NCBI RefSeq assembly: GCF_900130125.1
Contig: NZ_FQXY01000011.1
Location: forward strand, 1,740,748 to 1,804,747
Direction of reading: 5' to 3'
DNA from: Bacteroides congonensis
GTDB taxonomy: Bacteria > Bacteroidota > Bacteroidia > Bacteroidales > Bacteroidaceae
Length of the DNA stretch: 64,000 nucleotides
In this document: positions 1 through 7,300 of the stretch, one piece after another
Position numbering within the stretch: position 1 is the first letter of the stretch
How the letters are laid out: each line of letters opens with the position of its first letter
Made by a program: the position numbers and the translations under genes
The notes under the pieces: model-generated
Told to the model about the DNA's origin: nothing
Database searches by the model: none
What the model saw: only the letters and a program-made list of their open reading frames with translations

Positions 1-1
1 C

Positions 2-1294
2 ATGGAGAAATATCTGGATATATTTTCCAACATGAAAGTACGTATGGGATACGGGCAGAATGGTAACGTGAATGGCATCGGACTGTACGAACTACAAGGC
101 AGTTATGGAACAGCCGGTAACTACAACGGCATCTACGGCCTGTTGATTGACGATATTGCATATCCCGGACTGCGTTGGGAGAAAACCACCTCTTTTGATA
201 CTGCCATAGAATTAGGACTGTTTAATAAAGTAGACCTGACAGTAGGTTACTTCAACAAGAAAACTACCGATTTGATTGCCAATGTACCTTTGGCTTCTTC
301 ATCCGGCGTAGGCTCAATGATGACAAACAACGGCGCTGTGCGTAGCCAGGGTATGGAGCTTGAAGTCAATTACCGTATTTTTGACCGTAAGGACTTTAAG
401 TGGAATATAGGTGCCAACATTACTTTTGTGAAATCCAAAATCCTGCAATTACCTGATAATGGTAACGAGAACAACCGTCAGGGCGGAACGGAAGTTTATA
501 AAGGCAAAGGTAGTAATGAAACCGTATGGAAAGGTGGAATGCAGGAAGGACAGTCTTACGGCGATATCTACGGATTCAAAATGATGGGCGTTGTGCGTGA
601 CGAAGCCGATTTGGCAAACTATGCTTATTACGTAGATAAGATTCCCTCTAAACCGGTATATGGTCCGGCAGCTTATGCGCAATTGACAGTTGAGCAGCAG
701 AAAAATGCGCAGCAGTTAGCTCCAGGTGATGCTGTCTGGTACGATGTGAATGGTGATGGAACTATCGACACGTACGATCAGGTGAAGCTTGGTAATGAAA
801 TTCCAAAATGGATGGGTGGTTTCAATACGTCCGTTACGTGGAAAGGGCTGACCTTGTTTGCCCGATTCGACTATGCGTTGGGATACAAGAAGTGGAATAG
901 CGGTTATCAATATTTCATGGGTATCACTTCCGGTCACTTTAATGTCCCGGATTTGGCTAAAAAGACATGGACAGAAGATAATCCGGGTGCGGAACTTCCG
1001 GTATTGATGACTAACGACACTAACTTTAAAAAGAACTATACCCGTAGCACTTCATTGTTTTGGGAAGATGCTTCATACCTGTGTGCCCGTGAGATTTCCT
1101 TGAGCTACGATTTACCTTCGCAGTGGACTAAGAAAGCCCTCATGGATAAAGTGACGGTGACGCTTACCGGACAGAATTTATTCTACATAACGGACAATCG
1201 TCTCTACACTCCCGAGTATGGAACCACCAGTAGCAACAAGGGTGGATATGCTTTGCCGAAGACAGTTCTGATGGGATTAAAGGTTGTGTTCTAA
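2..1294 (+). CDS. SusC-family TonB-dependent outer-membrane receptor, 3' part only
   Basis: C-terminal 430 residues of a SusC/RagA-type outer-membrane transporter; the 5' part lies before the window. The visible part is beta-barrel sequence with alternating aromatic strands, a repeated NGNVNGIG loop motif near residue 20, an acidic Asp/Asn-rich loop (DVNGDGTID, about residue 250) and the C-terminal signature TGQNLFYIT followed by a last strand ending in Phe. SusC proteins import oligosaccharides bound by the partner SusD, using TonB energy. The partner susD starts 22 bp downstream. The sequence resembles the complete SusC at 7301, so the two are probably paralogues. Family call firm; substrate unknown. 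Confidence 0.95.
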   Translation: MEKYLDIFSNMKVRMGYGQNGNVNGIGLYELQGSYGTAGNYNGIYGLLIDDIAYPGLRWEKTTSFDTAIELGLFNKVDLTVGYFNKKTTDLIANVPLASSSGVGSMMTNNGAVRSQGMELEVNYRIFDRKDFKWNIGANITFVKSKILQLPDNGNENNRQGGTEVYKGKGSNETVWKGGMQEGQSYGDIYGFKMMGVVRDEADLANYAYYVDKIPSKPVYGPAAYAQLTVEQQKNAQQLAPGDAVWYDVNGDGTIDTYDQVKLGNEIPKWMGGFNTSVTWKGLTLFARFDYALGYKKWNSGYQYFMGITSGHFNVPDLAKKTWTEDNPGAELPVLMTNDTNFKKNYTRSTSLFWEDASYLCAREISLSYDLPSQWTKKALMDKVTVTLTGQNLFYITDNRLYTPEYGTTSSNKGGYALPKTVLMGLKVVF

Positions 1295-1316
1295 AATCAT
1301 AAAGAAAGATAGCATT

Positions 1317-2867
1317 ATGAAAAAAATAAAATATACATTATTAGTGTTGTTGATAGGAGCCATGCAGTCTTGCGATTATTTGGACTTGAGTCCGGTAGAC
1401 TCCTACGGTATCAGTAATTATTGGAGTACCAAAGATCAAGCGGAACGTTTTGTGCGTGGTTTACATTATCGTGTCCGCGAGCGTCAGGAAGTGTTGTTCA
1501 AGATGGGTGAACTGAGAGGCGGGACTTTTTTCGGCTCCAACTCTTCTTTGTTCAATCAGACTATCAGTGACGTTCCGGCTGTGACAAACAATCTCACTGT
1601 GGCTAATTATGTAATAGGTAACTGGGGTAATTTCTATATGGACATCATGCAGATAAATCATGCCATCCAGTCCGTTCCCGGCAGTTCTGCCCTGAATGAA
1701 ACAGAAAAGAACTATTATCTGGGAGTGCTGCACGGATTAAGAAGTTTTTATTACTTCCACCTGTTCCGTACCTATGGCGGAGTTCCCCTGATTGAAACCG
1801 CACGTGTGATGGACGGAAGTTTTACCCCTTCCGACTTGAATCAGCCGCGGGCTACGGAAGAAGAAGTCTATGATTTCCTTGTAAGAGACATCAAGGCATC
1901 AGACGATTATTTTGCAGGTGACGCATTTACCATCCCTTCCACAGACAAGAGTTCTTATTGGAGCAAAGCGGCCACAAAGATGCTGAAAGCCGAAATCCTT
2001 TTGTGGGGGTGTAAGGTGAAACCCATTGGCGGTGCAAGCGTCTATTCAAAAAACATATCGTCCGATCTTGCGGCAGCCAAACAGGCATTGCAGGATATCA
2101 TTGATTGTGGCAAGTACGGCTTTGCTTCTAAGAACAGTTTTGAGGACGTTTTTGATGTAACGAAGAAAGATAACAAAGAAATGATATTCGTTATCCGCTA
2201 TATGCTGAATGAGAAAGAAAATTTCTTCAGCAAGTTCATGTATCCTACCAATACCAATTTGGTCGGTTTTGAAAATGCGGACGGTGTAGAGTACAAAGGT
2301 GACAATGTGAACCCATTGAAACTGAATGGTACGGCATCCAACTATCAGTATGCGAAAGAATTTTTTGATACGTTCAGTGAAAACGATATCCGTCGTAGCG
2401 CCACTTTCTTTGATGTATATAAGATAGACGGAGGAGCGGCAGCCATACTTTTGAATAAGTATAAAGGTGAACTGGACAATGATATACGCAAGTTTACGAA
2501 CGACTGGCCTGTCTACCGCTATGCGGATTTGCAGTTGTTGCTGGCTGAAATCGTGGCATTGCAGGGAGGTGATCCTGCCGCTTACATCAATAGTGTCCGT
2601 GAGCGTGCATACGGTTCCGCTTATGCTGCCAATAAATATCCCCGTGAAGGCGAAACGGCGGAAGATGCAATTCTGGAAGAACGCTCCAAGGAGTTTGTCG
2701 GCGAAGGTAAACGTTGGTATGATATTCGCCGCATGAAGGGTGGAGAATTGGCCAAGGCTCTCCAGACCAGTGTATCGGGCGACCTGATTGAGAAGCACTT
2801 GTTGTGGCCTGTCGACGCTTCGGTAATGTCGAAAGACCCGTTGGTACAGCAGACACCGGGTTACTAA
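1317..2867 (+). CDS. SusD/RagB-family surface glycan-binding lipoprotein
   Basis: 516-residue SusD homologue that would cap the SusC barrel encoded just upstream and capture glycans at the cell surface. An in-frame ATG at 1284 lies inside the end of susC; the ATG at 1317 is preferred because it directly starts a signal peptide (MKKIKYTLLVLLIGAMQSC) ending in a lipobox Cys. Family hallmarks are the early 'YLDLSPVD...YW' stretch, a TPR-like helical core with 'LRSFYYFHLFRTYGGVPL', a 'YRYADLQLLLAE' helix, and a C-terminal 'ERSKEFVGEGKRWYDIRR' motif. Ends with the typical PGY. Co-transcribed with the upstream susC. Confidence 0.95.
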   Translation: MKKIKYTLLVLLIGAMQSCDYLDLSPVDSYGISNYWSTKDQAERFVRGLHYRVRERQEVLFKMGELRGGTFFGSNSSLFNQTISDVPAVTNNLTVANYVIGNWGNFYMDIMQINHAIQSVPGSSALNETEKNYYLGVLHGLRSFYYFHLFRTYGGVPLIETARVMDGSFTPSDLNQPRATEEEVYDFLVRDIKASDDYFAGDAFTIPSTDKSSYWSKAATKMLKAEILLWGCKVKPIGGASVYSKNISSDLAAAKQALQDIIDCGKYGFASKNSFEDVFDVTKKDNKEMIFVIRYMLNEKENFFSKFMYPTNTNLVGFENADGVEYKGDNVNPLKLNGTASNYQYAKEFFDTFSENDIRRSATFFDVYKIDGGAAAILLNKYKGELDNDIRKFTNDWPVYRYADLQLLLAEIVALQGGDPAAYINSVRERAYGSAYAANKYPREGETAEDAILEERSKEFVGEGKRWYDIRRMKGGELAKALQTSVSGDLIEKHLLWPVDASVMSKDPLVQQTPGY

Positions 2868-2915
2868 TCTGCCTGTCGGATTCATATCATTCATTAAAAA
2901 TTAAATCATACAAAG

Positions 2916-4958
2916 ATGAAAAAACAATATATATTTCCGGTCTTAGGACTTTGTGCAGCGTTTCTTGCCACTGCATGCAGTGACGATGACTATGCCCAGA
3001 CAGATTTTACGCGTCCGGCGGGAGGAAATCAGATCTTCCTCAGTTGCCAGTCACAGTTGGGTGATAACAAGACGGTTTGGGCGGCAGATAGTAAAATTGG
3101 TTTCTTTTGCGAGCAGACAAAAACAATCAATCTTGCCGTGGGAGTTGCAGCTCCTTATGTGGGACAGGTTGAGGGAATGTTTTACACACAGGTAGTGTGG
3201 GGCAAAGAAATGGGAGAGCACACTTTCTATGCTTACACTCCTTATAATAAGGATAATACGTCAGCGAAAGCGGTTGCCGGAGTTTTGAGCAACTCACAAT
3301 TACAGTCGGGCACATCAAACGCTCATCTGACGAACACTGCCTTGATGTATGCGACGGCTAAGTCTGCCGAAGTGGAAACTGCTGTTCCGATGACCTTTAG
3401 ACATGCTTTGGGATATTTAGACATCAGTTGCAAGACATCGGCCAAGTATGTCGGTTGGAAAGTGAAGTCTATTGAGTTCTCTACGGAGGATGGCATTGCT
3501 TTGGCGGGTGATTATAAATTTGACCTTACTACTGGTCAGTTTGCCATCGCCGACGGTTCTTCAAGAATAGAGTTGAGAGTAGACAATGCTCCGGCACTCG
3601 TTGCGAACGAAATTTTTCACGGATATATGTCTATGAATCCTATGGATTTGTCAGCGAAACAATGTAACGTAAAAGTAGCGATTGAAAAAGCAGGGGAGGA
3701 CGACCTTAGTCTGACAGGCAGGATCGTTTCTGTCAATATATTTGCAGGCGGCATTAACACATTGAATCTGGAACTGGACAATCTGACTGCCGAACTTCTG
3801 GAAGACTTATCCATTGATTTGAGTGCAACGGAAACGGCAAACTGCTATGTGGCAGGAAAGGCAGGGCAGGAATATCGCTTTAAGGCTACCGTTATGGGTA
3901 ATGGAGCAATTACTCCGGCAGTAGAAGGGGACGAAACAAAGAAAGGCATCACTCCTTCGCCGCTAGCTCCTGTATCGGCTTCAATTCTTTGGCAAAGCGA
4001 AAGAAGCCTGATATCCGGTGTGAAACTGAAAAATGATTATATCTATTTTACCTTGAACGGTTCGGAAGAAACGGCGTTGAAAGCAGGTAATGCGGTTATT
4101 GCCGCTTATGATGACGCAGGAACGATTGTATGGAGTTGGCATATTTGGGTTACAGATGTGGATTTGGACACTAAAGTGCAAACATATACTGTGCATGCAG
4201 ATTACAGCGCATACCCCGCTTTCCAGTCACCTGTGATGATGGATCGTAACTTGGGTGCAACGGATGACAAACTGTGGTCGGCAGCTACTGATCCTAAAGG
4301 TTCGCATGGTTTGTTCTATCAATGGGGACGTAAAGATCCGATTATCGGCCCGAGTGATGATGCGGCAAATGCACACGCCACAGTTTATGATAAGGATAAT
4401 GAGGTTGTAAGTTGGGACTTTACAGTTACAACATTGATTTCAAGAGAAGATATAGCCAAATATCCGATGAAATATATTAAGGGAGATAATTGGTTGAATG
4501 AAGACGCCTATGATTTATGGGGAAATTCAACAATGTATGATAGTGGCGGAGGAGACGGCTCTACCGGTTCGAAGTCAATCTATGACCCATGTCCTCCGGG
4601 TTATCGTGTCCCTCATCCTTATGTGTGGAGTGGATTTACATCGACAGTCAGCGGCGGCAATCATAAAACAGGTGCTGTGATTACCAGTGCTTCAGGTGAT
4701 ATAACGAAACAGGGTGGCGTTACTTTTGCAAATGGCGGAACGGCTATTTATCCTAGTACCGGTTTTATCAATAACGGAGCATTGCAGCGGGTAGCCCCTG
4801 CAGGTAATGGATGTGTCAGCTTATGGAGTAATGCCGCAACCAAAAAAGACTTCGGGGCACAGTTCTATTACGATGCTACGAATTGTAATACACCTAAAGG
4901 AAATAAGCGTACATTTGGTTTTGGTGTTCGTTGCATGAGAGACAATACCGTCAACTAG
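2916..4958 (+). CDS. Fimbrillin-like lipoprotein with FISUMP-type C-terminus
   Basis: 680-residue lipoprotein (signal peptide with lipobox ATAC, mature Cys near residue 21). Residues about 30-300 resemble the Bacteroides fimbrillin/Mfa-like fold ('FYAYTPYNKD', 'MTFRHALGYLDI', 'SVNIFAGGINTLNLEL'). A middle Ig-like part carries 'ETANCYVAGKAGQEYRF'. Residues about 440-680 match the FISUMP type ('VMMDRNLGAT', 'GLFYQWGRKDP', 'YDPCPPGYRVP', final 'FGFGVRCMRD'). It follows susD by 48 bp in the same operon, so it most likely is the extra surface glycan-binding or adhesin-like protein of this locus. Domain calls are from motif recognition; function is inference. Confidence 0.75.
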   Translation: MKKQYIFPVLGLCAAFLATACSDDDYAQTDFTRPAGGNQIFLSCQSQLGDNKTVWAADSKIGFFCEQTKTINLAVGVAAPYVGQVEGMFYTQVVWGKEMGEHTFYAYTPYNKDNTSAKAVAGVLSNSQLQSGTSNAHLTNTALMYATAKSAEVETAVPMTFRHALGYLDISCKTSAKYVGWKVKSIEFSTEDGIALAGDYKFDLTTGQFAIADGSSRIELRVDNAPALVANEIFHGYMSMNPMDLSAKQCNVKVAIEKAGEDDLSLTGRIVSVNIFAGGINTLNLELDNLTAELLEDLSIDLSATETANCYVAGKAGQEYRFKATVMGNGAITPAVEGDETKKGITPSPLAPVSASILWQSERSLISGVKLKNDYIYFTLNGSEETALKAGNAVIAAYDDAGTIVWSWHIWVTDVDLDTKVQTYTVHADYSAYPAFQSPVMMDRNLGATDDKLWSAATDPKGSHGLFYQWGRKDPIIGPSDDAANAHATVYDKDNEVVSWDFTVTTLISREDIAKYPMKYIKGDNWLNEDAYDLWGNSTMYDSGGGDGSTGSKSIYDPCPPGYRVPHPYVWSGFTSTVSGGNHKTGAVITSASGDITKQGGVTFANGGTAIYPSTGFINNGALQRVAPAGNGCVSLWSNAATKKDFGAQFYYDATNCNTPKGNKRTFGFGVRCMRDNTVN

Positions 4959-4980
4959 TCACTCGCTTTTCATTTCCATA

Positions 4981-5026
4981 AATCCTTGGCATGTTTTTTG
5001 AAGAATCATGCCAAGGATTCTTTTTC
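4981..5026 (+). terminator. Intrinsic terminator after the fimbrillin/FISUMP gene
   Basis: Perfect 13-bp stem (4981-4993 and 5007-5019, AATCCTTGGCATG / CATGCCAAGGATT) with a 13-nt loop, followed by a T-run. It ends the susCD operon. It also argues against the ATG at 4991 as start of the next gene, because that ATG lies in the stem. Confidence 0.9.
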
Positions 5027-5071
5027 AATATAAGGAACGATAAAATAACCTTTTATAATACAGGCATTACA

Positions 5072-6319
5072 ATGAAAAAGAATACAATAGCTGTTTTGTT
5101 ATTACTATTGGTTCATGCCAACAGTCTCTCTGCCCAAACCCCTGACGTGACAGGAAGCGGGCATAATATAATTCAGACAGACCGCTCCGACGGACGATTT
5201 TTAAGTACTTACGGAGTTGTCCATGCAATGCTTTCGGGCATCAAACCGGAATGTGCGTTTCAGCCGGATATGACTGCCGAAGAATTCTGTGAATGGCAGC
5301 ATAAAGTGCGGAAGTCAATGCAGGAAATCATGAAATTTCCCGAAGTGAAAGATATGCCGTCGCCTAAACGGCTGTACAGCAAACAGCGTGACGGTTACAA
5401 ACTGGAGAAATGGGAATTTTATCCTTTGCCCGAGTGTGTCTCTACCTTTTTAGTACTGATACCGGATTCTCTGCGGCAACCGGTTCCCGCCATTCTATGT
5501 ATCCCCGGTTCAGGTGGCAGTAAGGAAGGATTGGCGGGAGAGCCGGGAGTTGCTCCGAAGCTGAATGATGATTATCTGAATCCTAAAGTAACGATGGCAC
5601 GCAACTTTGCGAAAGCGGGTTATGTGGCGGTAGCCGTAGACAATCCGGCAGCCGGTGAAGCTTCTGATTTGGAACGTTATGCCCGCGGAAGGAATTATAA
5701 CTACGATTTAGTGTCACGCATCTTGTTGGAATTGGGGTGGAGCTATCTCGGATATACTTCATTTCTTGATATGCAAGTTCTTCAATGGATGAAAACGCAG
5801 TCCTATATCCGTAAAGACCGGATTATTGTAAGCGGTTTTTCTTTGGGGACAGAACCTTTGATGGTATTAGGGACACTGGATACATCCATCTACGCTTTTG
5901 TTTATAACGATTTTCTGTGTCATACACAAGAACGGGCATTGGTTATGACTGCTCCGGACAAGGCGGGTATACGACCTTTTCCAAATTCTATCCGCCATTT
6001 GATACCGGACTTCTGGCGTAAATTTAATTTTCCGGATATTGTAGCCTCTTTGGCTCCCCGTCCTGTTATATTAACGGAAGGCGGACTGGATCGCGATTTG
6101 GATTTAGTACGTGCCGCTTATAAGATGACCGGACGTTTGGAGAATGTCGAGATACATCATTATCCAAAATACACTGATCCGCATAGTCGGACAGATATAA
6201 AGGCACTGCCGGAAGGGCTCGATAGGAATGAGTTTTATAAACTGGTGAATGTGGACGGGGCCAATCATTATTTTAAGTCGGAGTTGATACTTCCTTGGTT
6301 GAAAAAACATCTTGAATAG
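5072..6319 (+). CDS. Secreted alpha/beta-hydrolase (acetylxylan esterase / dienelactone hydrolase-like)
   Basis: 415-residue exported hydrolase. An ATG at 4991 is in frame but sits in a terminator; the ATG at 5072 starts a clean signal peptide (MKKNTIAVLLLLLVHANSLSAQ). The alpha/beta-hydrolase fold is indicated by 'PAILCIPGSGGSKEG' (oxyanion region), the nucleophile elbow 'VSGFSLGTEPLMV', a late acid region 'PVILTEGGLDRDLD' and a C-terminal His in 'NVDGANHYFKSELI'. Such Bacteroides enzymes usually remove acetyl or other ester groups from glycans; this fits the neighbouring susCD locus but the substrate cannot be read from sequence. It has its own transcription unit after the preceding terminator. 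Confidence 0.8.
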   Translation: MKKNTIAVLLLLLVHANSLSAQTPDVTGSGHNIIQTDRSDGRFLSTYGVVHAMLSGIKPECAFQPDMTAEEFCEWQHKVRKSMQEIMKFPEVKDMPSPKRLYSKQRDGYKLEKWEFYPLPECVSTFLVLIPDSLRQPVPAILCIPGSGGSKEGLAGEPGVAPKLNDDYLNPKVTMARNFAKAGYVAVAVDNPAAGEASDLERYARGRNYNYDLVSRILLELGWSYLGYTSFLDMQVLQWMKTQSYIRKDRIIVSGFSLGTEPLMVLGTLDTSIYAFVYNDFLCHTQERALVMTAPDKAGIRPFPNSIRHLIPDFWRKFNFPDIVASLAPRPVILTEGGLDRDLDLVRAAYKMTGRLENVEIHHYPKYTDPHSRTDIKALPEGLDRNEFYKLVNVDGANHYFKSELILPWLKKHLE

Positions 6320-6349
6320 ATTGTGATATCTATCACTAGGGTAATAAAA

Positions 6350-6470
6350 TATCTATCATACTATCATTCATTTTTATATTGTTCTCATTATTAAAACAAT
6401 ACATATGATAGATACCTTTATCAAAAGGTATCTATCATTATTTCTCCAGTAAAAACAGGGTATCTATCAT
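6350..6470. repeat. Cluster of TATCTATCAT repeats with a 14-bp hairpin
   Basis: The decamer TATCTATCAT occurs at 6350-6359, 6429-6438 and 6461-6470, and in inverse orientation at 6405-6414. Copies 6405-6418 and 6425-6438 form a perfect 14-bp stem with a 6-nt loop. A related dyad GTGATA-TC-TATCAC is at 6323-6336. No T-run follows, so it is not a standard terminator. The cluster lies just after the esterase gene and may be regulator sites. Confidence 0.6.
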
Positions 6471-6587
6471 TAATGAAACAGTCTAATGGAAGGAGAAAAA
6501 GCATAAAATGGCTTGTTTTTGTTGAAATGAATCCATATAAAGCGGATTATAATGGCTTAACGACCCGATTTGAGTGGCGCTAAGTTT

Positions 6588-6676
6588 ATAGCCCACGGTT
6601 GTGTGCTGTAGAGCCTGCATACGTGGGCTGTATGGTTTACATATGTGTGCTGTTCAGCCTGCATATGTGGGCTATA
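6588..6676. repeat. Two 32-bp direct repeats with outer inverted ends
   Basis: Units 6601-6632 and 6645-6676 are 28/32 identical (shared core AGCCTGCATA, then GTGGGCT), spaced 44 bp apart. TATAGCCCAC at 6588-6597 is the exact inverse of GTGGGCTATA at 6667-6676, so the block can also fold. No gene is visible here. Function unknown. The rest of 6320-7300 is AT-rich with no credible ORF, apart from the invertible segment described separately. Confidence 0.6.
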
Positions 6677-6913
6677 AAAAGACGACCGTTCCTAATAGAT
6701 TATTAAGTAGCTAAACGTTGGTAATATATGAGATTTGATGGTGTTTATTTCTACTGGCTCATATTAATGATGCGGTTCTGTTTATGCTGTTGTCATTATA
6801 CGAGTAATCGAACCCATTAGCTTTGTCTTTCTAAGAATCTAATAGGCATAGTTTTTCTAATGTATAAATGGCTTTCTTGATAAGTTTTAATGGATGGCGG
6901 TTTCTGATAAATG

Positions 6914-7255
6914 CCTAAGTTCGATTAGAACTTAGATGATTTATATATTAGAATTACTTCTGTTTCATTGACAATTTTATTGTTAACATTCAGCATCTAT
7001 TTCTTAAAACGTTGCAAATATACAAACATTATTAATAACAGCAAATGAATTAATAAATTATTTTATTTATATATGCTATTAAACATCGTTTTATTTAATA
7101 AATTACCTTGCTAATACGCTAAACAAATATTCATACATCAAGTAGATAATAGGTATTTCTTTTGAAGTTATTTTTTCATATTGCAATTATAATAGTCGAA
7201 TTTGTACGAAGAAACCATAAGTATTTCCAGAAGATAAGTTCTAATCGAACTTAGG
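6914..7255. promoter_or_regulatory. Candidate invertible promoter segment (inverton) upstream of susC
   Basis: Perfect 21-bp inverted repeats at 6914-6934 and 7235-7255 flank a 300-bp AT-rich segment. Each repeat is itself a dyad, AGTTC-N5-GAACT (6918-6932 and 7237-7251), with core GATTA on the left and TAATC on the right. This matches the repeat class I recall from Bacteroides fragilis DNA inversions controlling SusC/SusD-family genes. The right repeat ends 45 bp before the susC ATG at 7301. The segment contains a consensus promoter pointing left, away from susC. No recombinase gene is in the window, so it would act in trans. Confidence 0.8.
7015..7045 (-). promoter_or_regulatory. Consensus Bacteroides promoter inside the invertible segment, facing away from susC
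   Basis: On the minus strand: -33 box TTTG (7045-7042), 19-bp spacer, -7 box TATATTTG (7022-7015). Transcription would start near 7008 and run left into gene-free DNA. After inversion of 6914-7255 the -7 box would lie at 7147-7154 on the plus strand, giving a leader of about 140 nt to the susC ATG. Confidence 0.8.
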
Positions 7256-7300
7256 TGAGAAGTGTGAACAAACCTTTTTTATTAACTAAAAGTAATACTT

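Noticed and set aside
2046..2894. 282-residue minus-strand ORF
   Set aside because: Lies antisense to the susD gene, whose motifs are complete; codon-frame shadow.
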